Source: Liolophura sinensis (taxonomy: Eukaryota; Mollusca; Polyplacophora; Chitonida; Chitonidae). From it: DNA of 64,000 nucleotides. The translations under genes and the position numbers were made by a program. Location of the stretch: positions 25,243,897-25,307,896 of the forward strand of contig NC_088296.1 of NCBI RefSeq assembly GCF_032854445.1. Direction: 5' to 3'. This document shows positions 49,801-58,775 of this stretch, piece by piece (position 1 is the first letter of the stretch; each line of letters begins with the position of its first letter). A model generated the notes under the pieces. It was given only the letters and a program-made list of their open reading frames with translations, made no database searches and was not told where the DNA came from.

Positions 49801-51854
49801 ATTTATTATCTCCTTGTTTGTATCTTTTTATATTTAACCACTAAATGATCCTTTAAAAGTTATATCTTGGTATGACCATATCAGAAACAATAGTAGTGCG
49901 GTTGGAAATTTTGTTAATTTTGTACAAAATAGGGCATTTTATTTTAATTAAAAAAATCTTCTGTCAAAATCCCAAGATAAACTGAAAAGTAGCAGTTCTT
50001 ATTTGGAAAGTGACATTGTTTGGGTATAAAAGCCAAAGGAGCATATTTTTAAATCACAGCTTTATGACTGTGGTTGGATTGTCAAAGTGGAAAAATTTGC
50101 AAAAATTTTTTTTTCAAATTTAGAGGAGTTAGATTATTAGCTGGCAATATGTATATCAGGCATGTAAAATGTGATGTATCCTCTTAGTTGACAGCCTGCT
50201 TTTGTGAGTGTTAACCACACTAAGATGAACTTTTAGCAATACATAAATGAGCATTAACCACACTAAGATGAACTTTTAGCAATACATTAATGAGCATTAA
50301 CCACACTAAGATGAACTTTTAGCAATACATTAATGAGCATTAACCACACTAAGATGAACTTTTAGCAATACATAAATGAGCATTAACCACACTAAGATTG
50401 GCTTTGAGCAATACATTAATGAGCATTAACCACACTAAGATTGACTTTTACCAATACATTAATGAGCATTGACCACACTAAGATTGACTTTCATCAATAC
50501 ATTAATGAGTATTAACCACACTAAGGTTGACTTTCAGCAATGCATTATGGGCATTAACCACACTAAAATTGGCTTTCACCAATACATTAATAAGCATTAA
50601 CCACACTAAGATAGACTTTCATCAATACATTAATGAGCATTAACCACACTAAGATTGACTGAATAATACATTGATGAGCATAAACCACACTGATTGACAT
50701 TGAGTAATACATTAATGGGCATTAACCACATGAGATTGACTTTGAGCAATACATTAATGAGTATTAACTGCATTAAGATTGACATCACATTAATATGCAT
50801 ATGGAATTGCGGTTTGAATAAGTATATGGAATAAGAGTAATCTTAATGGTGTTAATTGGATGTGTTCATAGTAAATAGATCTGTAGGCACGTAATGTACA
50901 CGGGAAGATCTGAAAAGAGTCAACAACACATCCAGTACGGGTACATGTAATCCTTGTATTCACCACAAAAGACTTCCTTTACAAGACACTACAAAACACA
51001 TGTGGCCACCACCATACACACATAAAAACTGCTGGTCATCCTCTCCCTCTCCATGCTCCTCTCTTCCCCTGAGCCCTCTACTGGCCACCTTCCCACACTC
51101 AGGGTTATGGCCCTTTGGACTAACCACACATGCATAGCCCTCTATTACAAGTGAGAGGAAGAGATAGGATTGACAAGATCTGCCAGCAACCTGCGGATGG
51201 TTGTCAGTTTTCCCTTGGACTGTGTCCTTCCACCATAATGCTGGCAGCTGGCGTATAAGTGAAATGCATGTATTCTTAAGCAAAATGTCAAAAATCAGTC
51301 AGATAGAGATAATTATCTGTAGAAATGTATTTAAAAGATGAAGTCAGTCAGGGATTGCTGACAGCATGATGGAGGAAATTGTGTGCCGTGAACTTGAATT
51401 CAGTTTGATGTAATGTGGTACTGGCTAAGTGGTGTAAAGAGGTCTAGTCGAGAGCATGATTATTTGTTCAGTGGTCAACTGGTCAGTTAAGAGGCTAGAT
51501 GGTTTGCCTAATGGTCTGTTCGGAATGTTGTTAGAGATGAAAAAAGTACTGTGTTACAACTGGAGACCAGATAATTACATTCGTCTTTAAAATGTGTGTT
51601 TCGTAATTATATATCTAATAACAAAATTCCTTCTTTCGAGGTATGTAGAAACACGGAATGAACAACTTGTAGCTGATGGGGAAAACCACATGACCTATGC
51701 TGCCGGGGAGTTTCTCGAGGTTCTGGCACAGCTGGATTCTGATTGGCTGTTCTGTGCCAGCGGAAAGAAGGAAGGCCTGGTGAAGTTGTCTGACGTGAGG
51801 CCAGTCAGCGAAGGCGAACTCTTCAGTAATCTTCACAGTGATTTCTACAACTGA
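25741..51854 (+). CDS. RUSC2-like: RUSC1/RUSC2-like RUN and SH3 domain adaptor, eight coding exons
   Basis: The spliced product is about 2,260 residues: disordered Ser/Pro-rich N-terminus (to about residue 1440), RUN domain (about 1440-1620), Ser-rich linker, and C-terminal SH3 (last 65 residues). The RUN segment is recognisable from motifs such as GHLVL, LCPA, DGLKP, LGPSTRAVH, GLLN, LDFW and LQPLAILPFQLD, matching the vertebrate RUSC pattern. Known vertebrate family roles are adaptor functions in vesicle traffic: RUSC2 with Rab1/Rab35 and AP-4/ATG9A vesicle transport, RUSC1 in neurotrophin signalling. A similar role here is inference from homology. Human RUSC2 is about 1,500 residues, so this orthologue has a much longer disordered region. 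All junctions use GT/AG sites with compatible phase except 41001/41489, which is one base out. RUSC1 and RUSC2 are vertebrate paralogues, so this invertebrate gene is probably co-orthologous to both. Confidence 0.9.
26085..26370 (+). repeat. Dispersed repeat family B, best copy
   Basis: It ends GAGTACGACGTTAAACCCC followed by CACTCACTCACTCACTC. The simple-repeat tail suggests a SINE-like retroelement, but no Pol III boxes were confirmed. Confidence 0.7.
26839..27105 (+). mobile_element. SINE family A, full length
   Basis: Head GGCCTCTGTGGCTTAG through AAAT tail. Duplication ATAGCAGTGTCAGG (26825-26838) versus ATAGCAGTGACAGG (27106-27119). Confidence 0.95.
27358..27497 (+). mobile_element. 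SINE family A, 5'-truncated copy 1 of a tandem pair
   Basis: It begins at the GGTCTGCCAGC position of the body and ends in an AAAT tail. Flanked by ATTAAAGGTATG on both sides (27346-27357, 27498-27509). Confidence 0.92.
27510..27626 (+). mobile_element. SINE family A, 5'-truncated copy 2 of a tandem pair
   Basis: It begins at the same internal position as its neighbour, lacks the block before TGAAATATTC, and is followed by a third ATTAAAGGTATG (27627-27638). Confidence 0.92.
27765..28089 (+). repeat. 64-bp tandem repeat, about 5 copies
   Basis: The unit contains CAGTGCTAGGCAGTGGAAG, TTTCGCTGTGGAGCTTGC and TGTGTCAGTTCTGGTCAG. Copies are nearly identical, which suggests recent expansion. It lies in the intron between exons 1 and 2. 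Confidence 0.93.
31413..31617 (+). mobile_element. MITE family E
   Basis: Inverted ends of about 25 bp: CTATAACTCTTCTAGTTTTG at left and AAAATTAGAAGAAATAGG at right. Interior shared with three other copies (ATATTAGTAGTGCTGAA, TTACATGTATATTGGC). Confidence 0.8.
31740..32527 (+). repeat. 42-bp minisatellite just upstream of the large RUSC exon
   Basis: About 18.7 copies of a 42-bp unit (GATGTAGGTTCTTTTATCC, TTTTACACCATGAATTGC, TTATA). It ends about 155 bp before the acceptor of exon 2, inside the intron. The 14-codon period gives long frames on both strands (HHELLIDVGSFILL on +). There is no start context, splice or codon evidence that either is translated. Confidence 0.95.
32684..36773 (+). 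CDS. RUSC-like exon 2: large Ser-rich N-terminal exon
   Basis: This is a 4,090-nt exon open throughout (1,363 codons plus one base). The acceptor TTGTTGACAG ends at 32683 and the donor is CCAAAG|GTAATA at 36773. The product is low-complexity and Ser/Thr/Pro-rich with no globular domain. Visible short motifs: three copies of a Trp-Ser-Pro motif near the start (LTWKDLSPT, ISWGQKHSP, ITWKQLSPT), a basic patch CLRRRKLERRCRSMSLSDP near 36185-36240, and KRKSVSF near 36587-36605 that fits the PP1-docking RVxF pattern. No early in-frame ATG exists, so translation must begin upstream. Reading through the donor adds GNTRHLTYVNKPIL and a stop at 36815-36817, giving a possible RUN-less isoform. Codon use and GC content are clearly higher than in the flanking introns. 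Confidence 0.92.
36995..37212 (-). mobile_element. MITE-like repeat family D, inverted copy
   Basis: 218 bp from CTAAATGGTC to GGTCACTTAAG. A degenerate further copy may follow at 37205-37395. Confidence 0.6.
37868..38095 (+). repeat. Degenerate ~45-bp tandem repeat, about 5 copies
   Basis: Repeated blocks AACATGTAACTTAGTGTAC, ACATGTATACTGTAAATG and TACATGT. Copies differ by small indels. Intronic (exon 2 to exon 3). Confidence 0.8.
38604..38656 (+). repeat. Family B tail fragment, decayed
   Basis: TCATCGTATGACTGAAAAATTG and AACCCAAGCAAGT resemble the family B 3' end. Confidence 0.45.
39015..39230 (-). mobile_element. MITE family E, inverted copy
   Basis: CCTAATTCGTCTAATCTTTG to AATGAGAAGAATTATGG. 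The interior contains TCAGCACTACTAATGTCTG, the reverse complement of the 31413 copy. Confidence 0.8.
39271..39337 (+). mobile_element. SINE family A, 3' end fragment
   Basis: TAATGCTGGCTGGCGTCG through CAAGTAAATAAAC. Part of the CGGCGTAA block is missing. Confidence 0.8.
39827..39997 (+). repeat. 29-bp tandem repeat, about 6 copies
   Basis: The unit is CCACTTGTCAGATCAGTT plus ACACAGTAATT. Copies are nearly identical. Intronic (exon 2 to exon 3). Confidence 0.93.
40844..41001 (+). CDS. RUSC-like exon 3: linker before the RUN domain
   Basis: This 158-nt exon lies between TTGATTACAG (ending 40843) and GAGAG|GTAAGT (41002). Only one frame is open. It begins with GT completing a Gly codon from exon 2 and reads VPVPSAPLHVHVASDED, then LSPEGWERATTLTQMSRVWR. 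The Ser-Pro-Asp/Glu-Gly stretch lies just N-terminal to the RUN domain, as in vertebrate RUSC2. With the strong GTAAGT donor the exon ends in phase 0, but exon 4 needs one base from its left neighbour. A weak alternative donor C|GTGTAT at 40982 would restore frame by dropping 20 nt. Confidence 0.8.
41002..41488 (+). other. RUSC-like intron 3
   Basis: A short intron whose flanking exons do not match in phase. No microexon of suitable length was evident by eye. Confidence 0.6.
41489..41565 (+). CDS. RUSC-like exon 4: N-terminal helix of the RUN domain
   Basis: This 77-nt exon follows a strong acceptor (CTCTCTTCCACAG, ending 41488) and ends at GACAAG|GTAATA. Read so that it joins exon 5 in phase 0, it gives YLSDICRAAEALVAHFSQSK and then GPFDK. 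The pattern A..A...LVAHF matches the first helix of RUSC RUN domains. Two bases (TT) precede the first full codon, so one base must come from exon 3. An upstream acceptor at 41442 keeps an open frame in phase 0 but would insert about 15 hydrophobic residues, which looks unlikely. Confidence 0.75.
41566..42335 (+). other. RUSC-like intron 4
   Basis: AT-rich with no recognised repeat. Small frames only. Confidence 0.8.
42336..42513 (+). CDS. RUSC-like exon 5: central RUN domain
   Basis: This 178-nt exon lies between TCTTTATCCCAG (ending 42335) and GCTGG|GTGAGT (42514). It starts in phase 0 and ends with one base. The product runs LRLGNSVDTPEVGHLVL, then SQLCPAIARIISDGLKPY, then WRVAEVSAELG. 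The GHLVL, LCPA and DGLKP blocks are the best-conserved core of the RUSC RUN domain and are the main reason for assigning the gene to this family. Confidence 0.92.
42634..42801 (+). mobile_element. MITE-like repeat family D
   Basis: TAAATGTCATT to TTTTAGGTCATTTAG with the shared interior. It lies just left of the 78-bp palindrome. Confidence 0.6.
42824..43066. repeat. Perfect 78-bp inverted repeat around a tRNA-like core
   Basis: The arms 42824-42901 and 42989-43066 are exact reverse complements over all 78 bases; pairing stops at the first base outside both ends. The 87-base centre contains an A-box-like TGGTCGAGTGGTC (from 42908) and a perfect B-box-like GGTTCGAAACC (from 42973), as in a tRNA or tRNA-derived SINE head. 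The innermost seven bases of each arm (GAGACCA / TGGTCTC) could serve as an acceptor stem. The T-stem and D-stem do not pair cleanly, so it is not a convincing functional tRNA. It lies in the intron between exons 5 and 6. The flanks carry an 11-bp direct repeat GGTAAAATCTT (42814-42824 and 43103-43113). Confidence 0.9.
43364..43469 (+). CDS. RUSC-like exon 6: RUN domain
   Basis: This 106-nt exon follows TCTGGTTGTAG (ending 43363) and ends at CTGTTGAA|GTAAGT. It begins with GT completing Gly from exon 5 and ends with AA of an Asn codon finished by exon 7. The product is GPSTRAVHDLVKDVRN, then a segment ending KFEAFIFGLLN. The F.AF..GLLN motif is typical of RUSC RUN domains. The intron to its right contains the 55/67-bp minisatellite, so the next coding base is 3.4 kb away. 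Confidence 0.92.
43736..46612 (+). repeat. Two-length (55/67 bp) minisatellite in a RUN-domain intron
   Basis: About 46 units share a core ATTGGTGGTGTTGTTCTCCC, ACTACCGTTCTTCTCCTGC, TGGTTGGAACAG. Short units (55 bp) continue with CGCA or CACA. Long units (67 bp) carry an extra 12 bp, TTGTGTTGACAG. A few units are truncated (near 46041-46075) or have small substitutions. The array lies wholly within the intron 43470-46871. Long + strand frames (up to 407 residues, VVLFSHYRSSPAGWNSC type) are artefacts of this repeat. Confidence 0.97.
46872..48773 (+). CDS. RUSC-like exon 7: end of RUN domain and Ser-rich linker
   Basis: This 1,902-nt exon follows TCTGATTGCAG (ending 46871) and ends at GAGTATAG|GTATGG. 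The first 65 residues finish the RUN domain (LRLLDFWMGYTRHKDK ... LQPLAILPFQLDTSF). The rest is mostly disordered with islands of possible structure: SWSWLGGSYMSNTLPRAKSL; MSRFATKLYHLAAGK with VVPVYRRDVTEYYFEGD; and NSFDLIRLFDKLLLP before a four-Gln run and PKRWSWTPLGNG. A class II SH3-ligand sequence PPPKPPR is encoded at 47851-47871. Failure to splice at 48773 adds YGSFEFD and a stop at 48796-48798, so a protein without the SH3 domain is possible. Confidence 0.92.
50205..50795 (+). repeat. Degenerate 43-bp tandem repeat, about 13 copies
   Basis: The unit is ATTAACCACACTAAGATG, AACTTTTAGCAATACAT, TAATGAGC. The first four copies are nearly identical and later ones are progressively more diverged. 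It lies in the last intron. Confidence 0.92.
51178..51275 (+). mobile_element. SINE family A, 5'-truncated, decayed 3' end
   Basis: It begins at AGATCTGCCAGCAACCTG, the same truncation point as several other copies. The tail is disrupted. Confidence 0.8.
51641..51854 (+). CDS. RUSC-like exon 8: C-terminal SH3 domain and stop
   Basis: The acceptor CCTTCTTTCGAG ends at 51640. The exon completes an Arg codon and reads YVETRNEQLVADGENHM, then an SH3-type core with GEFLEVL, SDWLFC and KKEGLVKL, ending FSNLHSDFYN with TGA at 51852. Spacing of the G-[ED]-x-L-x-V, DW and GLV elements fits an SH3 fold, and a C-terminal SH3 is diagnostic of RUSC. The N-terminal ALYDY-like motif is degenerate, and the usual Pro/Tyr of the ligand pocket after GLV (PxxY) is replaced by KLSD. 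Classical PxxP binding may therefore be weakened. Confidence 0.88.
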
Positions 51855-52790
51855 GGAGAGCAGATCTGCTTCAAAATGTTTGTGAAAACTTTTATATATA
51901 CACAGAAAAGAGTACTAAATATTTCTCGCTGTTACAGTTTAAAATTGTTCTTGATTGAAATTGCTGACGTGAGTCCCTAGAGTGTCTGGAGAGACTTTAC
52001 AATTTGCTGCAGCCAGTGTTAAAAAGTCTAAAAGATTATTCTGTAACATTACATGGTTACCTCCCCTGAATCCAACGTTATCGGTTTGGATTAAGGCTGC
52101 GTCCACAGATAATAGAACTATATAAAGTAGTCTAATCAAGAGTGAAGCACATAGTAGATGAGAAACCAAGAAAGGCTGTTTAGTGACTGTGATTGTACAA
52201 GTGGAGCAGTCACAACACTTATTATATATGCATCTGGTATTCTCACTTCAACATGGGAGGGGTTTTTTTTCTGGAAATTTGTGCCATGAAATTGCCAGTG
52301 AGCAAATCAACAGTTACATGTGGACTTGAAAACTTAGCTGAAATGATAAGTATTATGTATGTAAATACACATTCTCTCACTGACAATTAACACACAAGTG
52401 TTCAGACTATGAACATAGACTTTTTATATTAAACATGTTTATTGCAACTACATGTTTACAGTTTAAACACATTTCAGATGTATTGGCATGTCCTCATTTT
52501 AAGTTCTCGATACCTGCCTATTTTAGAAGAATTCATCAACACGAACACGTGAAATCATGGTGCGAAGAAATCATGAAGTTGAGATAAAATATTTGAAATT
52601 TGCTGCCGCAGGCGGACTTACACAGGCCTGTGTGTACGATGACAACTGTTGCTTGCACAGTTAATACGCTTGTTGTGTTGTATACACAACAAAGCCTGAA
52701 GCTTTAAGATATCATTTGGACTGAATGGTCACAATTGAGCTTAATAATATGCTGGCCTGCTCAAAATAAAAGAAGTTTTTTTTCTGCAAG
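51855..52790 (+). other. Probable 3' UTR of RUSC-like gene
   Basis: AT-rich sequence without a coding signal directly follows the stop codon. Candidate polyadenylation signals are ATTAAA at 52428-52433 and AATAAA at 52765-52770; the second is followed within 30 bases by a T-rich run. The true 3' end could be further downstream: another ATTAAA near 57527 is followed by a GT-rich stretch. Transcript data would be needed to choose. Confidence 0.4.
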
Positions 52791-53077
52791 TGTACAAATG
52801 ATTATTCTCCCATTAATAAACTACGATAAATGCTGATCATTAAAAAGACAAAAAAATATTAACTCTAAAATTGGCAGAAAAAAACCCCTCCAAAGCATGC
52901 GGATAGGCATGAAAAAATGAACAAATGTGGACACATTGCATACACTTGAATTAATTATATGTACCTCTGTCAGGTCATGTTAATCAAACGTTTATCGGTT
53001 ATACCTATATACAATTTAGAATCGTGTCAGCTAAATACATACAAATGTGTAGTACATGTGGTTTTGTGGGGATGTAC

Positions 53078-53303
53078 CCTATTTCTTCTAAAACCTGAGA
53101 CATCGGGTCTGCTCACTTCAGCTTGTATACACATATATATAATTCTAGCAGAAATATTGAGTTTCTTGTTTCTCACATGGTCAGACCATCAAATGAACAA
53201 CATACTCATATATTCACTTTTGCAAAAGGCTGGAAAAGAAATGTAATATTCTGCTTTCAACACTACTAATATTTTTCCTAAATTTTAAAAGAATTAGAGT
53301 AGG
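53078..53303 (-). mobile_element. MITE family E, inverted copy
   Basis: CCTATTTCTTCTAAAACC to AAAAGAATTAGAGTAGG, with CAACACTACTAATATTTTTC inside. Confidence 0.78.
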
Positions 53304-53483
53304 CCTGCTTGGTTATAGAGACCATGTAGGTGAATTTTGATTATACGCGTGAAGCTGTTAGGAACCTTGCACATTGTTCATTATTGTAGGCCAACTCACA
53401 TTGACACTACTCCATTGTTTCTACCTTCTACCTTTATATAGCAGATGGGAATAGAGAGTGTTGCATGTTTGAGGCCTGAAGTA

Positions 53484-53945
53484 CCCTAATTCTTCTAATT
53501 TTTGGGGCAGATATTAGTAGTGCTGAAATCACAATATTACATTTCTTTAACAGCTTTAATAGCGTAATGACCCAGGAGTCTCTCACCAATGTGAGTGAGT
53601 TGCTGTGAGTTCAAGTCCAGCTCAGGTTGGCTTCCTCTCCGGCCGTAAGTGGGAAGGTCTGGCATCAACCTGCGGATGGTCTGGCATCAACGTGCGGATG
53701 GACGTGGGTTTCCCCTGGGCTCTGCCCGCTTTCCTCCCACCATAATGCTGGCCGTCATCGTATAAGTGAAATATTCTTGAGTACGGCGTAAAACACCAAT
53801 CAAATAAATAAATTTTGGGAAAAGTTGAAATATGAGTAGATGGTTTAACCGTGTGAGAAAGAAGAAACTAAATATTCATGCTACAGTTACATGTATATTG
53901 GCTAAAACGAACAGACTGGGTGTGCCAAAAATTAGAAGAAATAGA
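53484..53945 (+). mobile_element. MITE family E interrupted by a SINE
   Basis: Ends CCTAATTCTTCTAATTTTTG and AAAATTAGAAGAAATAG. The SINE at 53559-53812 splits the element; without it the MITE is about 208 bp, the same as the 31413 copy. Confidence 0.85.
53559..53812 (+). mobile_element. SINE family A nested in a MITE
   Basis: It runs from inside the head (AGCGTAATGACCCAGG) to the AAAT tail. The AACCTGCGGATGG block is duplicated internally. It interrupts the MITE copy at 53484-53945. Confidence 0.92.
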
Positions 53946-56900
53946 GTTTTCTGGCCTGCTAACATCACCATTTTTGGGGTGCATTGGCTTAAATGTTAAG
54001 AGTTCACTTGTGAATCCACGCACCCTTAATTTCGAACTCTGTTGTGTGTTGTGTATTTGCAAGAGAGCGAATTTGTAAATGTTTCAAAACTTAATTAGAA
54101 TTGTTCATCAGTTTACACATCATTATATACATATATAGTATTCATGTACCATATTGTGGTAAGTATTGTTCAACATACATGCAAAATTTACCATTGTAAT
54201 AATGTTCTTGGTACCATTGAACTGCAGAACAATTTGATCAGAGTGGAACATGTGTACCACAAGCCTGATCATCCATGTATAGTGTGGTACACAATGTAAT
54301 GTGTGGTACTGAGATTTACCACAGCCCAGTACATGTATACATGTACATAATGATAAAGCTTCTTGGTCCATTTCATACCATTTCTACCATCAGTGCAACC
54401 ATCAGTACATCCTAATGAAGCTCGCATCATTTTACATAATTGATCATATTTGTACCATTACCAGAGATACATGTACATTGTATTAAGATTTGATCAAAGT
54501 GGTATAATCTGCATGTGGAAGATGGGATATCACATATTAATGGACACGCATTTGTTGAAGTTGGTCGTAACCTATGATAACTTGATGGGGAGAGTACAGT
54601 AAAAGTCATGAATGTACTGCATCCTTTGATTAATTGTGCAAAACCCAATTAAAATGTGTGTGTTGTGTTACTGAGGTAGGAATGTGATATAATGTACAAA
54701 GAGATTTGATTGGTTAGAATTAGTCACATGATTAGTCAAAGTGCTCTTTCTCACATATATGCACTAAATAGATATAGGTAATCTTGTGAAATGTTCAGTG
54801 TTTTTTTTTCTGTACAAAAAGTAACTATCTTTGTTAGTTTTTAGACCTGATGTTGAAAGAGCTTTGAAGTGTTTTGTGATATGCTTAATTTAAATGACGA
54901 TTTATTATATTGTTGTATTTAACCTTTTTTTTTTCTGTGTCTTATTGAAATGAACTGAAGTATTGTGCAACTCAATATCCCCCTGCCCCCCCCCCCTCTC
55001 GCTGCTCGTGGCCCCCCTATAGGGCATTCTGTAACTGGGCATTTTGTGATCACATACAGGTGAAATTTATGTCACGTTTGTGAAAACATGAAGAAGTCTG
55101 TTTCAGGTAACTAGAGCTCAATCCTGGTTAACCCCCTCCTGTTTTCGATGAGCTTGGCATTTGTGCTCAATATTTACCCTAGCTCCTCAACCTTTTGGAC
55201 AAATGAAAAAGCAACTTTCAGTGCAATTTATGCACATTTATAATTGGAATTTGGAAACAACGTCAGTTGGATTGGCTATTGCCGTCACCACAAGCCTCAA
55301 ATGTATTACGGAATATGAAGCACAGTTTGAGCAAATGCTTTTACTTAAGTATTTACCAATAAAGCTGTTAAGAGGTAAGAGATGTTATGGAGAGTTCTCT
55401 CCTAACATTAACCGTATCAACTTGGCTCTTACTACAACTAGTATGTATATGGAGTTGTTGAGAATCTCTTCAAAAGTGCATTGGTCGATTATTGACCGAT
55501 GAAACGGCTCTGTTTTGTTTTACAATTGTATAATCAATATACTGTACTATTTATTTTTTTGTTAATTTGTTTTTGCAAGTTTTATTGACACATTGATAAT
55601 GTGAGCATCTAGAAGATAATCATTGTATGGAGTGTCGGAATTTCTGGAGTGTCCGAAATTCTAGAAGACTTATGGTATAAATGGGTGATTAATGTGCAAT
55701 ATATACTGTGTGCAATAGCATTTTGCATCTTTCTGAGAGAAAGGAAGTTCCAAGAGGCGTCTTGCATCGTCTAGTAACTGTATTTCGATTTCGAAAAGAC
55801 GATGTAAGATGTGCTATTGTTTGGCTTTATCATGCAACTAACTAGTTTTTGTCCACAAATTGTCTTTCACAGGTCAGCTGATTTAAACTTGTTTTTTTTT
55901 TTTATGTCATTAATTTTTCTGTCAGTTTGAGTTGCAATATGACCAGATGAGTTCGGGAGAAAAACTGACATTTTTGCGGCAAGAAGGAGGATGTGTGTCA
56001 CAGGAAAGCTTTGTTTATTTTGGTTTGTGTTGGGGTGGACAGCAGGTGTGGGGCAGTGAGAGGGACGGAGGGTATTGTGCTGTACCGTACTGTTCATTAG
56101 TGTCCATTAACCATTAATTTATTGCTTAGGGTTGGATACCCATGATTGAGTAATGTAAAACCGGCAACATGTCGAAAACATTGTATTGCACTGTATCTCA
56201 ACTTGAATATTAAACAAATTCATTTGCAAAACTCAGAGTTTGCATGGCTCAGTTTATTGGGTTTTGGGCAACTTACTGCTGCATTGACCCACTTGTGTTA
56301 ATTCTTACATTGCAAACAGTTTGCCTCATACAATGTTAAGATGGCATTAGTCTTCTCTCAATGAAAAGTTGATCTTGCATTTACATTTGAAAGTTTTGTG
56401 GCCAGTATTTGTTTTAACCTTTCAGTAATTTCATGTTTACATAGTGCATTATTTTAAAATTTGACTGGTGAGGGTATAGCCACTGGTCCACTGTTGCTTA
56501 CAATGAGGGGTGCATTTCCGATGTTCTAATTTATTCTTTTGTACTGGAAAAGATTACCTCTGTGATGATTGTTTTGTATAGTGTTTTGTTCTACCTGTGT
56601 ACACATATAGAGACAGGTAACGTTTACAACAGTTGGCAGAAACATCAGATATCCCACATCATGGACACTTCATTTAAACAGTTTCTGTTGTTTTTTTGTC
56701 TTTTTCTAAGTAGAGGAATCTGAATTTTGTTTTCCAGATTTAATAACCCTTCAAATTGTGTTTGAATGACTTTGCAAGGGTGGAAAGATTCAACTTAACG
56801 AAGTTTTAATTTACCTTTACAGTCTTTTTGATATGTGTCAGATTTTTTTAAAGTTATATTTCATGACAAAGGAAGTGGTACAAAAACAAATGATAGTTCT

Positions 56901-57608
56901 ATAGTTGTCTTCTGTAATTTGTTCTAAACAATTTGCTGGTGATATATGAAAACAAAAAAGTGGCCATCTAGCAAATTGAAGAAAAATGTGGAAAAAAATG
57001 CTTTAAATGTGATAGTGTGCTTAAGATCCCAGGTTAATGATTGCTGACATGATTGTCTTCGATTGATTCTGATTGGTTGTTTTCAGTTGGGTTAGCCAAC
57101 ATGATTGGTTTGCTGTGATTCTGATACTGCCAGTTGATTGGCTCTTACATGCTTCCTTGGCATGCTGGGATTGAAACACTTGACCAGTCAGGACTCCCAA
57201 AATATAACATATTTTTGTTCCTATGGTGTAGACCTGCATTGTTTTTCTGCAAACATATATGTTTGACCTAAATGTGATGAAGTCATTTTAGACGTAAATG
57301 TATATGGATATACTTTATGTCACCGAAGCATGAGAAGAATTATTTTTAACAGATTTCCTTTGTTGTCATAATTGTGTATGAGATTATCTTTTGTGGTTTT
57401 CCTTTTGGCACTGTGTATAGGGAACACTATGAACCAATGTGATGATGTGGCATGTACATACCTGGCTTCACACTCTATGGCTTAAAGTTGGTCATGCTCC
57501 ATGTATTTATTTCCTTTGATCCTTTAATTAAAGGTAAGACATTTTATTGTGTGTTTGAGTTTTATTTTGTCCATCGTACCACAACCATAACACTTTAAAA
57601 AGAGGTGG

Positions 57609-57864
57609 GTGCCTCAGCGGCTGAGGTGGTTAGTACCCAGAAGCCTCCCAGCAGTATGGTCGCTATGAGTTAAAGTCCAGCTTATGCTGGTTTCCTCTCC
57701 AGCCTGTATGTTTCCTCTATGTGGTAATGTCTCTCAGCAACCTGCGCATGGTCGAGTTTCCCAAAAGCTCCGCCTGGTTTCCTCGTGCCATAATGCTGGC
57801 AGTCGTCGTATAAGTGAAATATTCTTGAGTAGGATGTAAAACACCAATCAAGTAAATAAATAAG
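57609..57864 (+). mobile_element. SINE family A, diverged full-length copy
   Basis: Head GTGCCTCAGCGGCTGAGG to tail CAAGTAAATAAATAAG, with an internal insertion near TTTCCTCTATG. Confidence 0.88.
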
Positions 57865-58087
57865 TAGAAAGAAACTTATTCACTTGCTGCTCAGCATAAA
57901 GTTATTAGTAAAGTGCTGACCAACGCAGTATTAGAAAATTGTGACTAGTTGAAAGTGTTGTCTGGTGTCTGGTGTCTGATGATGTGAGTGAAAGTCACAT
58001 AAGGCGAAATAGCCTGGTTGACCCAGCCTAAGAAAATTGTGACTAGTTGAGATATCCTGTCTGGCGTCTTCACTACTGTGATAAACC

Positions 58088-58134
58088 GAGACAACGGCAG
58101 CCAGCGTTATGGTGAGGGGGAAACGAGGAAGAGC
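58088..58134 (-). mobile_element. SINE family A, small fragment
   Basis: Body block only (ACAACGGCAGCCAGCG, TTATGGTGAGGGGG). Confidence 0.45.
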
Positions 58135-58262
58135 ATTCTGGACTCAGCAACTCCAAGGGCTGGTCATTTGTATTGTTTTGATGATATTGTGTGATAAATG
58201 TGATGACTGTATGTCATGTTGAGTGCAAATGACCTTAAACTGTAAGTAATATCACTGCGTTT

Positions 58263-58424
58263 TTTTTACCTAATTCTGCGATAATGCATAATTTGCCACT
58301 ATTTCAGCATTTACACGAGCAGTTAGAATAATACCCCGACTCAGGTGAAATGAGTTTCTCTGGTTACAATATGTGGCCATTGTCAATCTGTCACAATCAT
58401 GGCTGATCTGGTTTTACTCTCTAT
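58263..58424 (-). repeat. Family C, inverted copy
   Basis: Its reverse complement reads AGAGAGTAAAACCAG, CTCGTGTAAATGCTGAAATAG and GCAGAATTAGGTAAAAAA, matching the 1820 and 5703 copies. Confidence 0.65.
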
Positions 58425-58723
58425 GTTGTATGTCCTTTACTGTATCAAATAATACTGCACACACCGGTTGCAGCACCGGGTATTACAGGGACAGTACTCT
58501 GCCTACCATGTTATCATAATGGAGTAACTTTCCCACCAGAAGTCATTCAGACCTAAGCAGCAAAGTCTGCTGTTTCATTTCTGACTTGGCACAGACTTTT
58601 TCGAGGACAGTCTGGCACTGTATGACACATTGTAAAAGAACAACCACATATATGTCAGTTAATGTACGTGGATTTTCAATGGTTTTTTTTGTCACTGTTT
58701 CAATCAATTACCTACAGAATTGG

Positions 58724-58775
58724 GACCTCTGTGGCCGAGGGTGTTAGCACGCCGGCACGGCGCAAGGACTCAGTA
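58724..58775 (+). mobile_element. SINE-like tRNA head fragment
   Basis: GACCTCTGTGGCCGAGG, TTAGCACGCCGGCACGG. It resembles the head fragment at 9977. Confidence 0.5.

Larger units (their letters stand above)
48774..51640 (+). other. RUSC-like last intron
   Basis: Contains a C-homopolymer (49572-49586), the 43-bp array and a truncated SINE. 48800-50200 is otherwise featureless. The intron begins with a short in-frame extension and stop that could end a SH3-less isoform. Confidence 0.75.

Noticed and set aside
55161-55502. 113-residue + frame as a gene
   Set aside because: No domain, no splice context and AT-rich composition. Could be chance; left unannotated as CDS.
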